Source: an uncultured Flaviramulus sp. (GTDB lineage Bacteria; Bacteroidota; Bacteroidia; Flavobacteriales; Flavobacteriaceae). From it: DNA of 64,000 nt. The stretch is taken from contig CANLXL010000001.1 of the NCBI GenBank assembly GCA_947495125.1, positions 372,001-436,000 of the forward strand, written 5' to 3'. The position numbers and the translations under genes were made by a program. Of the stretch, positions 52,763 through 62,686 are shown in pieces; the first letter of the stretch is position 1, and each line of letters begins with the position of its first letter. Under the pieces are notes generated by a model, which saw nothing but the letters and a program-made list of their open reading frames with translations, searched no databases and was not told the origin of the DNA.

Positions 52763-54997
52763 ATGCGACACTTTCTTCTTGTGTTTCTTGGGCTTTTCTC
52801 ATTCATAACAGTGAAAGCCCAAACACAGCCATGGCAAGGTAAATTTGAACCCATCGACAATTTACTGGCTCCACCAAACTCATACCGAACAGCGAGTGGA
52901 GCACCAGGGAATGCCTATTGGCAACAGCGTGCCGATTACCACATTAAAGCAACCATAGACGAAAAGAACAACATCCTTTCAGGTGAGGAAACCATCACCT
53001 ATCATAATAACTCTCCGGATGACTTAAGTTATTTATGGATTCAGCTCGAACAAAATGTAAACAAAAAAGGGAATGAGGATTTTGGAAGCATTAACAATAC
53101 TATAAAAGAAGGTATAAACACCCGGCAAATGCAATTTCTCACTCGAGCTATCGATTTTCCTGCAGGCTATACCATAAAACACATCAAAGACCATAATGGT
53201 AAAACTATCAAATCTTTGGTTAATAATACCATGATGAAAGTACTACTCGACCAGCCTCTTAAATCTGGTGCTTCTATGAGTTTTTCCATTGGGTGGTCCT
53301 ACCATATTACCGATCGTAGTATGTATTTACTGTCTAGGGAAGGTTATGAATATTTCCCGGAAGATGACAATACCGTTTATCTCATCGCGCATTGGTTTCC
53401 CAGAATGGCAGTTTACAATGATACAGAAGGCTGGCAAAACCAGCAGTTTCAAAAACTTGGTGAGTTTGCCTTAGAATTTGGTGATTACGAGGTAGAAATT
53501 ACGGTTCCCGAAGATCATATCGTTGCCTCCACAGGTGCGCTTCAAAATAGCGAATCGGTTTTAACTAAAACACAGCGCAAAAGAATGGCTCTTGCTCGTA
53601 AATCGTTTGATAAACCAGTCATGATTATTACGAAAGAAGAAGCAGAAGACAATGAAAAACAAAAATCATCAAAGCAGAAAACATGGAAGTACAGTGCTAA
53701 AAATGTACGTGATTTTGCCTTTGCCTCGTCACGTAAATTCATGTGGGATGCGCAGGCCGTAAAACTCCCAACAAATACAGTTATGGCCATGTCCTTTTAC
53801 CCAAAGGAAGGTTTACCTGTTTGGCAAGAAGAATCTACCAAGGCCATCATGCATGCCTTAGAAGTCTATTCTGAAGCCACATTCGATTATCCATATCCCG
53901 TATGTATTTCTGTAAACACGTCCAATATTGGTATGGAATTTCCGATGATTAGTTTTAATGGTGGTCGTCCTAAAAACGGTAAAATCAGTGATGGTGCCAA
54001 ACAAGGCATGATTGGTACGATTATTCATGAAGTTGGACATAATTGGTTTCCCATGATTGTAAGCTCAGACGAACGTAAATGGATGTGGATGGACGAAGGC
54101 TTAAACACGTTTTTACATCAGCGTACAGTAGCCGAGCGTTATCCGGGCTTTAACAGTACAACACCAAAAAGTATCGTCCCTTTTATGAGTGGTGACAAAA
54201 ATATATTAAGACCTGTAATGACGGCATCAGATAATGAATTATTTAGTCAGTTTGGCGCTAATTTTTATTTGAAGCCTACAGTAGGCTTACAAATGTTGCG
54301 GCACTCTATAATTGGCAAAGATCTATTCGATCAAGCTTTTAAGGAGTATGCCAATCGTTGGAAATATAAACACCCAAATCCATCCGATTTATTTAGAACT
54401 CTGGAAGATGCCACAGCCGTAAATTTAGACTGGTTCTTCAGAGGTTGGTTTTTTACTACCGACCATGTCGATATGGAACTTACCAATGTTAAATGGTTTA
54501 AAGTTTACGAAGAAAACACAAATATTGAAGACCGAAGTAAAACCTCTAAAGCCAAAATAGTGGCTCAAGGTCAAAATGCCAATGCCGAGACAAACGATTT
54601 TTCCGGTGGCCCGGAAGTTATTAATATGGCATCGACCCCGGACGCTGCATACGGTCAGTTTTTATCGCGACTGGATGAACCGGAAATTCGCAAACAATTA
54701 TCAGGTAAGAACATTTATGAAGTGAGCATTAAAAATGTGGGCGGACTAGTAATGCCGGTAACCATTTCATGGGAATATACCGATGGTACAACTGAAATTG
54801 ACAGAATACCAGCCGAAGTGTGGCGCAGAAACGAATATCAAATTAAAAGAACGTTTATTAAAGATAAAGAGGTCACAAAAGTGAATCTGGACCCTTACTT
54901 TGAGTTTGCAGATACGGATACTAAAAATAATGCATTTCCCAAAGTTGACAGTTCCTCAGAATTTGATACCTTTAAGAAAAAAAAAGCTAGTAATTAA
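52763..54997 (+). CDS. Exported M1-family metallopeptidase
   Basis: A 744-residue gluzincin peptidase with a signal peptide (FITVKAQ). The zinc site is H422-E423-x-x-H426 with E445 in the WMDEGLN segment, the normal 18-residue spacing. An N-terminal beta domain (about 45-255) precedes the catalytic domain, and a beta-rich C-terminal region follows. It probably acts as a periplasmic or surface aminopeptidase. It stands alone next to a di-haem peroxidase gene 20 bp downstream. Confidence 0.92.
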   Translation: MRHFLLVFLGLFSFITVKAQTQPWQGKFEPIDNLLAPPNSYRTASGAPGNAYWQQRADYHIKATIDEKNNILSGEETITYHNNSPDDLSYLWIQLEQNVNKKGNEDFGSINNTIKEGINTRQMQFLTRAIDFPAGYTIKHIKDHNGKTIKSLVNNTMMKVLLDQPLKSGASMSFSIGWSYHITDRSMYLLSREGYEYFPEDDNTVYLIAHWFPRMAVYNDTEGWQNQQFQKLGEFALEFGDYEVEITVPEDHIVASTGALQNSESVLTKTQRKRMALARKSFDKPVMIITKEEAEDNEKQKSSKQKTWKYSAKNVRDFAFASSRKFMWDAQAVKLPTNTVMAMSFYPKEGLPVWQEESTKAIMHALEVYSEATFDYPYPVCISVNTSNIGMEFPMISFNGGRPKNGKISDGAKQGMIGTIIHEVGHNWFPMIVSSDERKWMWMDEGLNTFLHQRTVAERYPGFNSTTPKSIVPFMSGDKNILRPVMTASDNELFSQFGANFYLKPTVGLQMLRHSIIGKDLFDQAFKEYANRWKYKHPNPSDLFRTLEDATAVNLDWFFRGWFFTTDHVDMELTNVKWFKVYEENTNIEDRSKTSKAKIVAQGQNANAETNDFSGGPEVINMASTPDAAYGQFLSRLDEPEIRKQLSGKNIYEVSIKNVGGLVMPVTISWEYTDGTTEIDRIPAEVWRRNEYQIKRTFIKDKEVTKVNLDPYFEFADTDTKNNAFPKVDSSSEFDTFKKKKASN

Positions 54998-55017
54998 TAC
55001 ACTCATCCTTTAAGTAA

Positions 55018-56208
55018 ATGCATCGTGTTTCTCAAATATTACTAAGATACAGATTACTTCTGCTTTTAGTGATTGTGGGTTGCAAGTCTGACCCTAAAAA
55101 GAACACAAAGAATTACGTTAGTATTCCAAAAATGGACACCCGTGTCGGCGCATTACCCTTATCAATAAAAACGCCATCGGACAACCCGCAATCTGAAGAG
55201 AAAATAAATCTCGGCAGGCTTCTTTTTTTCGATCCAATTTTATCTGGAGATAAAGATGTAGCCTGTGCTACTTGCCATCATCCCAATAATGGATACGCAG
55301 AGTTTAGAGACCTCTCTATCGGTGTTAATGGAAAAGGTTTTGGTCTAAGTCGTGAATTTAAAAAGCCCAATAAGATTCCATTTGTAAAACGGAATGCGCA
55401 TACCGTATTAAACACAGCCTATAATGGTATAAATACTTCAGGCAAGTATGACCCTGAAACATCACCCATGTTTTGGGATTCGAGGGTTAATAGTTTAGAA
55501 GCACAAGCTATAGAACCTATAAAAGCCCTTGAGGAAATGCGGGGCTTAAATTATACCGAAGAAGAGGTTTTAGAGGAAGTCGTTTCAAGACTAAAAGCCA
55601 TCCCGGAGTATGAAAAACGGTTTAAAAATACGTTTGAAGATAGCGATCCTATAAAGATTGAAAATATAGGAAAGGCTATTGCAGCTTACGAGAGGACCTT
55701 AACAACTAATAATTCGCGCTTCGATAAATACATGCGTGGTGAAACTAATGCGATATCCCTTGGTGAAAAAGAGGGGTTTGAACTATTTAAAAAAGTAGGT
55801 TGTGTTAACTGCCATAACGGCCCCATGTTCTCAGATTACAAAATTCATACCCTGAGTGTTCCTGAAAATGAAAAACTCACCAAAGTCGATGATGGCTTCG
55901 AACAGCAATTTGGTTTCCGTACACCAACACTTCGTAATCTACGATTTACAGCTCCATATATGCATAACGGAACTTTACCAAACCTTAAGATGGTATTAGA
56001 ATTTTACGAAGATTTGTCGTTTAACAAATCCAGAAATCCGGAAGTGGCAGTGAATAATATCGATACCCTAGCCAAAAACCTAAGCCTTAAGGTTAAAGAT
56101 ATGCCTGCTATAATCTCGTTTTTAAATACTTTAAATGATGAGAATTTTGACAAAACCATTCCGGAAAGTGTACCTAGCGGACTTGAGGTTGGGGGAAGTA
56201 TTAAATAA
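55018..56208 (+). CDS. Di-haem cytochrome c peroxidase / MauG family lipoprotein
   Basis: A 396-residue protein with two haem-binding motifs: C83-A-T-C86-H87 and C262-V-N-C265-H266. The N-terminus is a signal peptide of lipoprotein type (IVGC). The GRLLFFDPILSGD start and PEVAVNNID end are typical of bacterial di-haem peroxidases, which reduce hydrogen peroxide in the periplasm. The related MauG-type enzymes modify proteins or other substrates, and I cannot exclude that role. It starts 20 bp after the M1 peptidase gene and may share its transcript. Confidence 0.88.
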   Translation: MHRVSQILLRYRLLLLLVIVGCKSDPKKNTKNYVSIPKMDTRVGALPLSIKTPSDNPQSEEKINLGRLLFFDPILSGDKDVACATCHHPNNGYAEFRDLSIGVNGKGFGLSREFKKPNKIPFVKRNAHTVLNTAYNGINTSGKYDPETSPMFWDSRVNSLEAQAIEPIKALEEMRGLNYTEEEVLEEVVSRLKAIPEYEKRFKNTFEDSDPIKIENIGKAIAAYERTLTTNNSRFDKYMRGETNAISLGEKEGFELFKKVGCVNCHNGPMFSDYKIHTLSVPENEKLTKVDDGFEQQFGFRTPTLRNLRFTAPYMHNGTLPNLKMVLEFYEDLSFNKSRNPEVAVNNIDTLAKNLSLKVKDMPAIISFLNTLNDENFDKTIPESVPSGLEVGGSIK

Positions 56209-56340
56209 AGTACACTTACCCTTGTGTAATAATTTGGTTTAAGAATTGATAAGTCTCATAGTAAGAAAACTTAATCTTTGCATTGAAAAAATCCTTAAAA
56301 TAATGCTGAAGAATTCATAAGACACCTATCATCTCCGGAA

Positions 56341-58845
56341 CTAGAAATAAAACCCAAAAGTACCGGTAATCCCAAACTTTCGGGCATCCGGATACATCGT
56401 GCGATCTTTATAATTGCCTCTAAAGTTAAAGTCCAGTCTAAATACTTTAAAAATATTACCAATACCTAAACTATATTCATAATACGGTTTATCACTTGGT
56501 GCTGCCAAAGGAATACTATTCGGATTGCTGGTGGTATTCAAATCGATATTGTCTTGAGAAATCTCACCCCAAACACCTCGAATACTAACAATTTCACGAA
56601 GGTTTAGTTTTCTTAACAAAGGTAACCTTGAAAATAAGCGTCCGTTAAAATTGTGCTCAAAATGAAACGATGTATAAGTATCAGACACGAACTCGTAAAA
56701 ATCTAACTGAGAAAATGTATTATAGATTGAAAAGTACGATTGATTTCCCGGAATAACACTTAACAAACCTAAAGGCACTTCTCCTATAGTTTTTCCGGCT
56801 TCAATGGTTGTAACCAGCCTTCCGAAGCCTCCAAGTTGCCAGGGTTGAATATATGAAAATTGCAGTTTTGTATAATCAAAATCACTATCGAACATGCTTT
56901 TATCTCCACGACTCACCTGTGCAAAAATCCGCGCAAAATTATCATTAGCATTGCGACGTTCTACACCAAAACCTGTCATCTTGCGCTTTGGAAAATACGA
57001 TACTGAAAAAGACGTTTCATATTGTTTTATCTCCGATTCAACACCTGTTGGTGTATTATAATCCAAACTAAAGGTGGGTGATGCCGATTCCAGAGTTCGG
57101 TAATTTCCACCCAATCTAAAAATCACATTGCGCCAGGGTTCGGCTTCAACAGCTAAACTTGTTAGATTTATAGACGTTAGCTTATCATTCGCACCCGTAC
57201 CGACAACTGATGAAGATGCTAAGCTACGACCTAACACATCTGTACTCGTTGTTAAACTTGCTCCTATCTGCTCAACATCCCTTCGATTTCCTCCGGAGAT
57301 AATAAGTCGGCTTTTCTTATCCAACAACCATTTACCGGAAATACCATATTTAAATTTATCATCTCTAAAACCATAAGCGATGAAACCTTCTAAACGCCAA
57401 AGGTCATTTCTACCAAAATAAGTACGTCCACCGGTTCGCAATCGCAATCCTTCTACTTCATTAAACCCAAAAGTTGAAAATATAGGACCGTAATCCAGTG
57501 GCAGTTTATTGAATTCAATATAACCCGATGACAATATACTTCCTAAATTATACAGGCGCTTGAACTTCTTAACGGTTTTCAAGGTATCCAACATTTTGTA
57601 GACGCCCTGCTCATCTTTATTTAATGCTTCTAAACGATTCTCCGTCCAAAAAGCATCATCACGATCATAAACATCCTTGTCGTAATTATAAACCTCTTTG
57701 TCATAAAATTTTTTATCCTTTTCTATATCAAACTTATAGTTGTTATACAACGTTGTTCGCTTTCCATAGATCCCCCTGGATTTTTCCTTTTTACTAAAGG
57801 CAAAATCAGACATCATATAATCGCGTTTTACCAGAAATAGAGAATCGTTCAACACTTCGAATTCTTGCTCGATATAAATATCTTTAACCCAGTTTATGTT
57901 TGCACTTTTTGAGGCTTGTAAATTAATTTCTTTAATAGCATATGTAGAATCGGCCACCCAAAAATCACCTTTGAAAGTCAATTCATTTTTACGCCTGGGG
58001 TAGTAAATAATGTTATAACACCATTTATCATCAATATAGGTACTATCAGATAACACATAATTATAGGTGTTAATGCCTGTTTTAGACAAAGGACTCACAA
58101 AGCTTTTATCAAAAAACTTTAAATAGTTATCATACACATTATAATCTGAATACAAATCATCTACAAAATCTATAATGACCTGGTTATCGCTAAAACCGGA
58201 ATTTTTATTCCCTTTTAAAACCTCTTTTTCTTTATTAAGAACATTATTTCCATAAACTCTGGAAGCGGCTTCATTAATAAACATAGGCAAATAGGTCTTC
58301 CCGGTAACCCTGGAAGTATCCACCTGATTAAAAACAAATTCCATGCCTCTAAATAGTTTGCTTTTTATAAGTGCGCTGTCTATGGTATTGATATCGAATT
58401 CAACCTTTTCATACTTATCATACTCGTATTGCTTATATAGGTTTAAACCATTTCTGCGTTTATGTTCCCAAATTTTCCGAAGTAAATCGATAGCCGGATT
58501 GTTCTTTTTAGACTGTTTTCCAGACACAATTACCACTTGGTCCAACTCCGCAGTATCTTCCTTAAGTGTGAATTTTAAATTGTAATTAACCTTTTTTGTC
58601 AAGGGAATATTTAGAGTTTCATAGCCAATAAATGAAACGGTTAAGGTCTCCCAGGTATCAATAGATTCTAAATAAAATTTACCGTTCTCGTCGGTTATAG
58701 TTCCTTGAGTGGAACCTTTAAATATAACGTTCGCAAAAGACACGGGCTCGTTAAACTCGTCAAACACGTATCCGCTAACTTTGGTTTGGGCCATTCCGGA
58801 AATTACACCGAAAAAAAATAAGGTAATAAGTAGTCTTATGTTCAT
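56341..58845 (-). CDS. DUF5686 outer-membrane protein with carboxypeptidase-regulatory-like domain
   Basis: About 834 residues. A signal peptide (VISGMAQ) and a carboxypeptidase-D regulatory-like domain (about 22-95, with DENGKFYLESI) are followed by a long region of the DUF5686 type (KIWEHKRRNGLN) that ends in beta strands and a C-terminal aromatic. It has no plug domain, so it is not a TonB receptor. The molecular role of the family is unknown. The longest frame starts at a TTG; the ATG at 58845 fits the signal peptide best, and the ATG at 58863 is the alternative. Confidence 0.82.
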   Translation of the reverse strand: MNIRLLITLFFFGVISGMAQTKVSGYVFDEFNEPVSFANVIFKGSTQGTITDENGKFYLESIDTWETLTVSFIGYETLNIPLTKKVNYNLKFTLKEDTAELDQVVIVSGKQSKKNNPAIDLLRKIWEHKRRNGLNLYKQYEYDKYEKVEFDINTIDSALIKSKLFRGMEFVFNQVDTSRVTGKTYLPMFINEAASRVYGNNVLNKEKEVLKGNKNSGFSDNQVIIDFVDDLYSDYNVYDNYLKFFDKSFVSPLSKTGINTYNYVLSDSTYIDDKWCYNIIYYPRRKNELTFKGDFWVADSTYAIKEINLQASKSANINWVKDIYIEQEFEVLNDSLFLVKRDYMMSDFAFSKKEKSRGIYGKRTTLYNNYKFDIEKDKKFYDKEVYNYDKDVYDRDDAFWTENRLEALNKDEQGVYKMLDTLKTVKKFKRLYNLGSILSSGYIEFNKLPLDYGPIFSTFGFNEVEGLRLRTGGRTYFGRNDLWRLEGFIAYGFRDDKFKYGISGKWLLDKKSRLIISGGNRRDVEQIGASLTTSTDVLGRSLASSSVVGTGANDKLTSINLTSLAVEAEPWRNVIFRLGGNYRTLESASPTFSLDYNTPTGVESEIKQYETSFSVSYFPKRKMTGFGVERRNANDNFARIFAQVSRGDKSMFDSDFDYTKLQFSYIQPWQLGGFGRLVTTIEAGKTIGEVPLGLLSVIPGNQSYFSIYNTFSQLDFYEFVSDTYTSFHFEHNFNGRLFSRLPLLRKLNLREIVSIRGVWGEISQDNIDLNTTSNPNSIPLAAPSDKPYYEYSLGIGNIFKVFRLDFNFRGNYKDRTMYPDARKFGITGTFGFYF

Positions 58846-58908
58846 AATACAAAAAAACTTCATCAACAACCATGCTAATGAAGCCTATATAACGTAAAAA
58901 AATATAAT

Positions 58909-59886
58909 TTATTTATATAAAACTTTTTTAACTGCTTTAATAACGTCATCGCTATTGGGCAACCATTCTGCCAATAATACCGGAGAATAAGGAGCAGGGG
59001 TATCTGCGGTATTAATTTTTACAATTGGCGCATCTAAATAATCGAAAGCTTCAGCCTGAATAAAATAGGTTATTTCGGTAGATACATTTCCAAAAGGCCA
59101 TGCTTCTTCTAAAACAACCAACCTATTCGTTTTTTTAACCGACTTCAAAATAGCTTGTCTGTCCATAGGTTTTACAGTACGCAAATCTATAATTTCACAG
59201 GAAATACCTTCCTTATCCAATTCATCTGCGGCCTTATAAGCTTCTTTAATAATTTTTCCAAAAGAAACAATCGTAACGTCGGTTCCTTCACGTTTAATAT
59301 CTGCAACGCCTAATGGTAAAACATACTCACCTTCCGGCACTTCGCCTTTATCCCCATACATTTGCTCGCTTTCCATAAAAATAACGGGATCATCATCACG
59401 AATTGCAGACTTCAATAAACCTTTAGCATCATAGGGATTAGAAGGAACAACAACTTTCAGTCCCGGGGTGTTGGCAAACCAACTTTCAAAAGCCTGAGAG
59501 TGGGTCGCTCCTAACTGACCAGCAGACGCCGTTGGTCCTCGAAATACAATCGGGCATTTAAACTGCCCACCGGACATCTGTCTTATTTTTGCAGCATTAT
59601 TAATGATTTGATCAATTCCTACTAAAGAAAAATTGAAGGTCATGTACTCAACAATAGGCCTGTTACCTGTCATTGTAGACCCTATAGCGATTCCGGCAAA
59701 ACCAAGTTCTGCAATAGGGGTATCGATAACACGTTTAGCCCCAAACTCATCCAGCATACCTTTTGATGCTTTGTATGCACCATTATACTCGGCTACCTCC
59801 TCACCCATTAAATAAATGCTTTCATCTTTGCGCATTTCTTCACTCATGGCTTCACAAATAGCTTCTCTAAATTGAATTGTCTTCAT
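58909..59886 (-). CDS. pdhB: Pyruvate dehydrogenase E1 component, beta subunit
   Basis: A 325-residue beta subunit of a thiamine-diphosphate 2-oxoacid dehydrogenase. The EAICEAMSEEMRKDESIYLMGE start holds the active-site Glu region. The PIAELGFAGIAIG, RGPTASAGQLGATHSQ and DLRTVKPMD motifs are those of pyruvate-type E1 beta. It forms the E1 heterotetramer with an alpha subunit encoded elsewhere. It is divergent from etfB, with 234 bp between that hold no gene. Confidence 0.93.
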   Translation of the reverse strand: MKTIQFREAICEAMSEEMRKDESIYLMGEEVAEYNGAYKASKGMLDEFGAKRVIDTPIAELGFAGIAIGSTMTGNRPIVEYMTFNFSLVGIDQIINNAAKIRQMSGGQFKCPIVFRGPTASAGQLGATHSQAFESWFANTPGLKVVVPSNPYDAKGLLKSAIRDDDPVIFMESEQMYGDKGEVPEGEYVLPLGVADIKREGTDVTIVSFGKIIKEAYKAADELDKEGISCEIIDLRTVKPMDRQAILKSVKKTNRLVVLEEAWPFGNVSTEITYFIQAEAFDYLDAPIVKINTADTPAPYSPVLLAEWLPNSDDVIKAVKKVLYK

Positions 59887-60120
59887 TAAATGTATTTTAA
59901 ATCGAATTGCAAAAATAACAATAAATGAAGTAAACTCTTTAAAGAATTTTTTAAAATTTATTATGCATGCATAGCAAATATTCAGAATAAAATAATTACC
60001 TTCGTAACCTTAAAAAAATACACTTTTTTAATGCTGAAATATTATGAAATGAACCAACAGATTTCTAACCGAAAGTCTATTGATGAATGACATAAACTAT
60101 AATTCAAAATAACAAAACCT

Positions 60121-60867
60121 ATGAAAATATTAGTGTGCATAAGTCATGTTCCTGATACGACATCAAAAATTAATTTTACCGATGACGACACAAAATTTGA
60201 CACCAATGGTGTACAATTTGTAATTAACCCGAATGACGAATTTGGTTTAACCCGTGCCATGTGGTTTAAAGAAAAACAAGGTGCTAGTGTGACCGTTGTT
60301 AATGTTGGTGGCGTAGAAACCGAACCAACCCTACGTAAAGCATTAGCCATTGGTGCAGATGAAGCGATTCGTGTTAATACTTCAGCTACAGACGGCTTTT
60401 CTGTGGCTAAACAATTGGCCAATGTGGTGAAAGAAGGCCAATATGATTTGGTTATTGCAGGTCGTGAATCCATAGACTACAACGGCGGGATGGTTCCCGG
60501 AATGATTGCAGGATTAACGGATTCAAATTTTGTAAATAATTGTATCCATCTCGACATCGATGGAGATCAGGTATCTGCTACAAGAGAAATTGACGGCGGT
60601 AAAGAAACGCTATCTACAGCACTTCCTTTAGTCATTGGTGGTCAAAAAGGGTTGGTCGAAGAAAGTGACCTACGTATTCCCAATATGAGAGGGATCATGA
60701 TGGCTCGTAAAAAACCTTTAACTGTAGTTGAACCCATTGAATCTAAAGAAGAGACCTCATCAGTTAAATTTGAAAAGCCGGCACCAAAGGGTGCTGTAAC
60801 TTTGGTTTCAGCAGATAATTTAGATGAATTAGTAAACTTACTTCATAATGAAGCTAAAGTGATTTAG
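60121..60867 (+). CDS. etfB: Electron transfer flavoprotein beta subunit
   Basis: A 248-residue ETF beta subunit with the MKILVCISHVPDT start and the family signature region around ATREIDGGKETLSTALP. It pairs with EtfA to accept electrons from acyl-CoA and similar dehydrogenases. It is followed after 103 bp by etfA. Confidence 0.95.
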   Translation: MKILVCISHVPDTTSKINFTDDDTKFDTNGVQFVINPNDEFGLTRAMWFKEKQGASVTVVNVGGVETEPTLRKALAIGADEAIRVNTSATDGFSVAKQLANVVKEGQYDLVIAGRESIDYNGGMVPGMIAGLTDSNFVNNCIHLDIDGDQVSATREIDGGKETLSTALPLVIGGQKGLVEESDLRIPNMRGIMMARKKPLTVVEPIESKEETSSVKFEKPAPKGAVTLVSADNLDELVNLLHNEAKVI

Positions 60868-60878
60868 TTTGCTAAATC

Positions 60879-60950
60879 ATTCCGAACTCGCTTCGGAATC
60901 TTTGGAAGTAAACAAAAAATAATATTAAAGATTCCCGTCTTCACGGGAAT
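60879..60950. repeat. Two palindromic hairpins between etfB and etfA
   Basis: The first hairpin is ATTCCGA / TCGGAAT (60879-60899) with a 7-base loop. The second is ATTCCCGT / ACGGGAAT (60931-60950) with a 4-base loop and a perfect 8-bp stem. Neither is followed by a T run on the plus strand, so they are more likely REP-like palindromes or mRNA-processing structures than terminators. Confidence 0.7.
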
Positions 60951-60970
60951 TACAAAAAAGAATACGCATT

Positions 60971-61930
60971 ATGTCAGTTTTAGTATATACAGAATCAGAA
61001 AAAGGCACTTTTAAAAAAGGCGCTTTTGAAGTAGCTTCATACGCCAAAGCAGTGGCTACTCAATTAGGAACTACAGTAACTGCTGTTGCTATAAATGCCA
61101 ACGACGCTTCAGAGCTAGGAAATTATGGTGTCGATAAAGTTTTAATGGTAAGCAATTCGCAGCTGGAATCTTTCAATGCGAAAGGGTATGCCGCGGTTAT
61201 TAAGCAAGCTGCTGAAAAAGAAGATGCCGGTGTTATCATAGTTAGTTCGAGTGCAAACAGCAAATATTTAGCACCGCTTGTTGCTGTGGGCTTACAGGCC
61301 GGGTATGCCACGAATGTTATTGAAGCTCCTTCAAGTACATCGCCCTTCACTGTAAAACGTACGGCCTTTACTAATAAGGCTTTTGAAATGACTCAGATTA
61401 ATACAGACACAAAGATTATTGGTGTGTCTAATAATGCCTTCGGATTGGTTGAGTCTGGCAGTAGCGCTACCGCGGAAGATTTCTCACCATCAATTCCCGA
61501 TTTAGGAATGCAAATCCAATCGGTAGATAAGGTGACCGATAAAGTCACTATTGCGGATGCAGATATCGTGGTTTCCGGTGGACGTGGACTAAAGGGTCCT
61601 GAAAACTGGGGTATGATTGAAGAATTAGCGGATGTTTTAGGAGCAGCCACAGCCTGTTCCAAACCGGTTTCAGACTTAGGATGGCGTCCTCATAGCGAGC
61701 ATGTAGGGCAAACCGGTAAACCTGTAGCTTCAAATTTATATATTGCTATTGGTATTTCCGGAGCGATTCAACATTTAGCAGGAATCAATGCTTCAAAAGT
61801 AAAAGTGGTGATCAATACAGATGCTGAGGCGCCTTTCTTTAAAGCTGCCGACTATGGTGTTATTGGAGATGCTTTTGAAGTTGTGCCGCAACTCATAGAA
61901 AAATTAAAAGCATTTAAAGCCCAACAATAA
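60971..61930 (+). CDS. etfA: Electron transfer flavoprotein alpha subunit
   Basis: A 319-residue ETF alpha subunit. The C-terminal FAD domain shows GRGLKGPENW, SKPVSDLGWRPHSEHVGQTGK, YIAIGISGAIQHLAGI and NTDAEAPFF. These are the diagnostic FAD-binding stretches. It is in one transcription unit with etfB. Confidence 0.96.
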   Translation: MSVLVYTESEKGTFKKGAFEVASYAKAVATQLGTTVTAVAINANDASELGNYGVDKVLMVSNSQLESFNAKGYAAVIKQAAEKEDAGVIIVSSSANSKYLAPLVAVGLQAGYATNVIEAPSSTSPFTVKRTAFTNKAFEMTQINTDTKIIGVSNNAFGLVESGSSATAEDFSPSIPDLGMQIQSVDKVTDKVTIADADIVVSGGRGLKGPENWGMIEELADVLGAATACSKPVSDLGWRPHSEHVGQTGKPVASNLYIAIGISGAIQHLAGINASKVKVVINTDAEAPFFKAADYGVIGDAFEVVPQLIEKLKAFKAQQ

Positions 61931-62050
61931 ATTAATTTTTATAAATTGTATTGTTCTATAGAACTGATTAAATTAGCATTATATCTTAAATCTGTATTAA
62001 GCAGTTGGTAAAGTCCTAATTTAAACAGTTCTTTGCGTTTTTTATAAATT

Positions 62051-62668
62051 ATGAGTTTAGTAAGATTAAACATAAAAGGAATTTCCTACAGTCAAACGCA
62101 AAATGGTGCTTATGCCTTAATACTCAATGAAGTTGATGGCGACCGTAAGCTACCTATTGTTATTGGTGCTTTTGAAGCACAATCTATTGCTATAGCATTA
62201 GAAAAAGAAATAAGACCTCCAAGACCGTTAACCCACGATTTATTTAAAAATTTTGCCGATCGTTTTGATATTGTTGTAAAACAAGTGATCATTCATAAAT
62301 TGGTTGACGGGGTATTTTTCTCCAGTTTAATTTGTGAACGTGACAAAATTGAAGAAATTATAGATGCCCGAACGAGTGACGCCATTGCTTTGGCTCTTCG
62401 TTTTCAGGCACCCATTTTCACCTATAAGAACATCTTAGATAAGGCCGGTATTTACTTAAAAGTGAACCCTGAAAAAGAAGAAGATGAAGAGCTTCAGGAT
62501 AGCATTTTGGTTGATGATCTGTTAGCTGATGAGTTAGAGCCCAATGCCCCTAAAGAAAACTACAAAAGCAAAACCCTTGAAGAACTTCATAGTTTACTGG
62601 ATGAAGCGGTGGCCAATGAAGACTATGAAACAGCTGCTCATATTCGTGACGAAATTTCTAAACGGTAA
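62051..62668 (+). CDS. Bifunctional nuclease (DUF151) family protein with UVR motif
   Basis: A 205-residue protein with an N-terminal BFN domain (about 1-135, with LPIVIGAFEAQSIAIALE and DARTSDAIALALRF) and a C-terminal UvrB/UvrC-like motif (about 172-204, LEELHSLLDEAVANEDYE). The combination is typical of Bacteroidota. Nuclease activity is described for plant homologues and the bacterial role is uncertain. It is followed after 18 bp by the nucleoside transporter gene. Confidence 0.9.
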   Translation: MSLVRLNIKGISYSQTQNGAYALILNEVDGDRKLPIVIGAFEAQSIAIALEKEIRPPRPLTHDLFKNFADRFDIVVKQVIIHKLVDGVFFSSLICERDKIEEIIDARTSDAIALALRFQAPIFTYKNILDKAGIYLKVNPEKEEDEELQDSILVDDLLADELEPNAPKENYKSKTLEELHSLLDEAVANEDYETAAHIRDEISKR

Positions 62669-62686
62669 CATTCCAACATTACTTAT

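Noticed and set aside
60879-60950. Hairpins between etfB and etfA as a terminator
   Set aside because: Neither stem is followed by a T run on the coding strand, and the two subunits must be made together.
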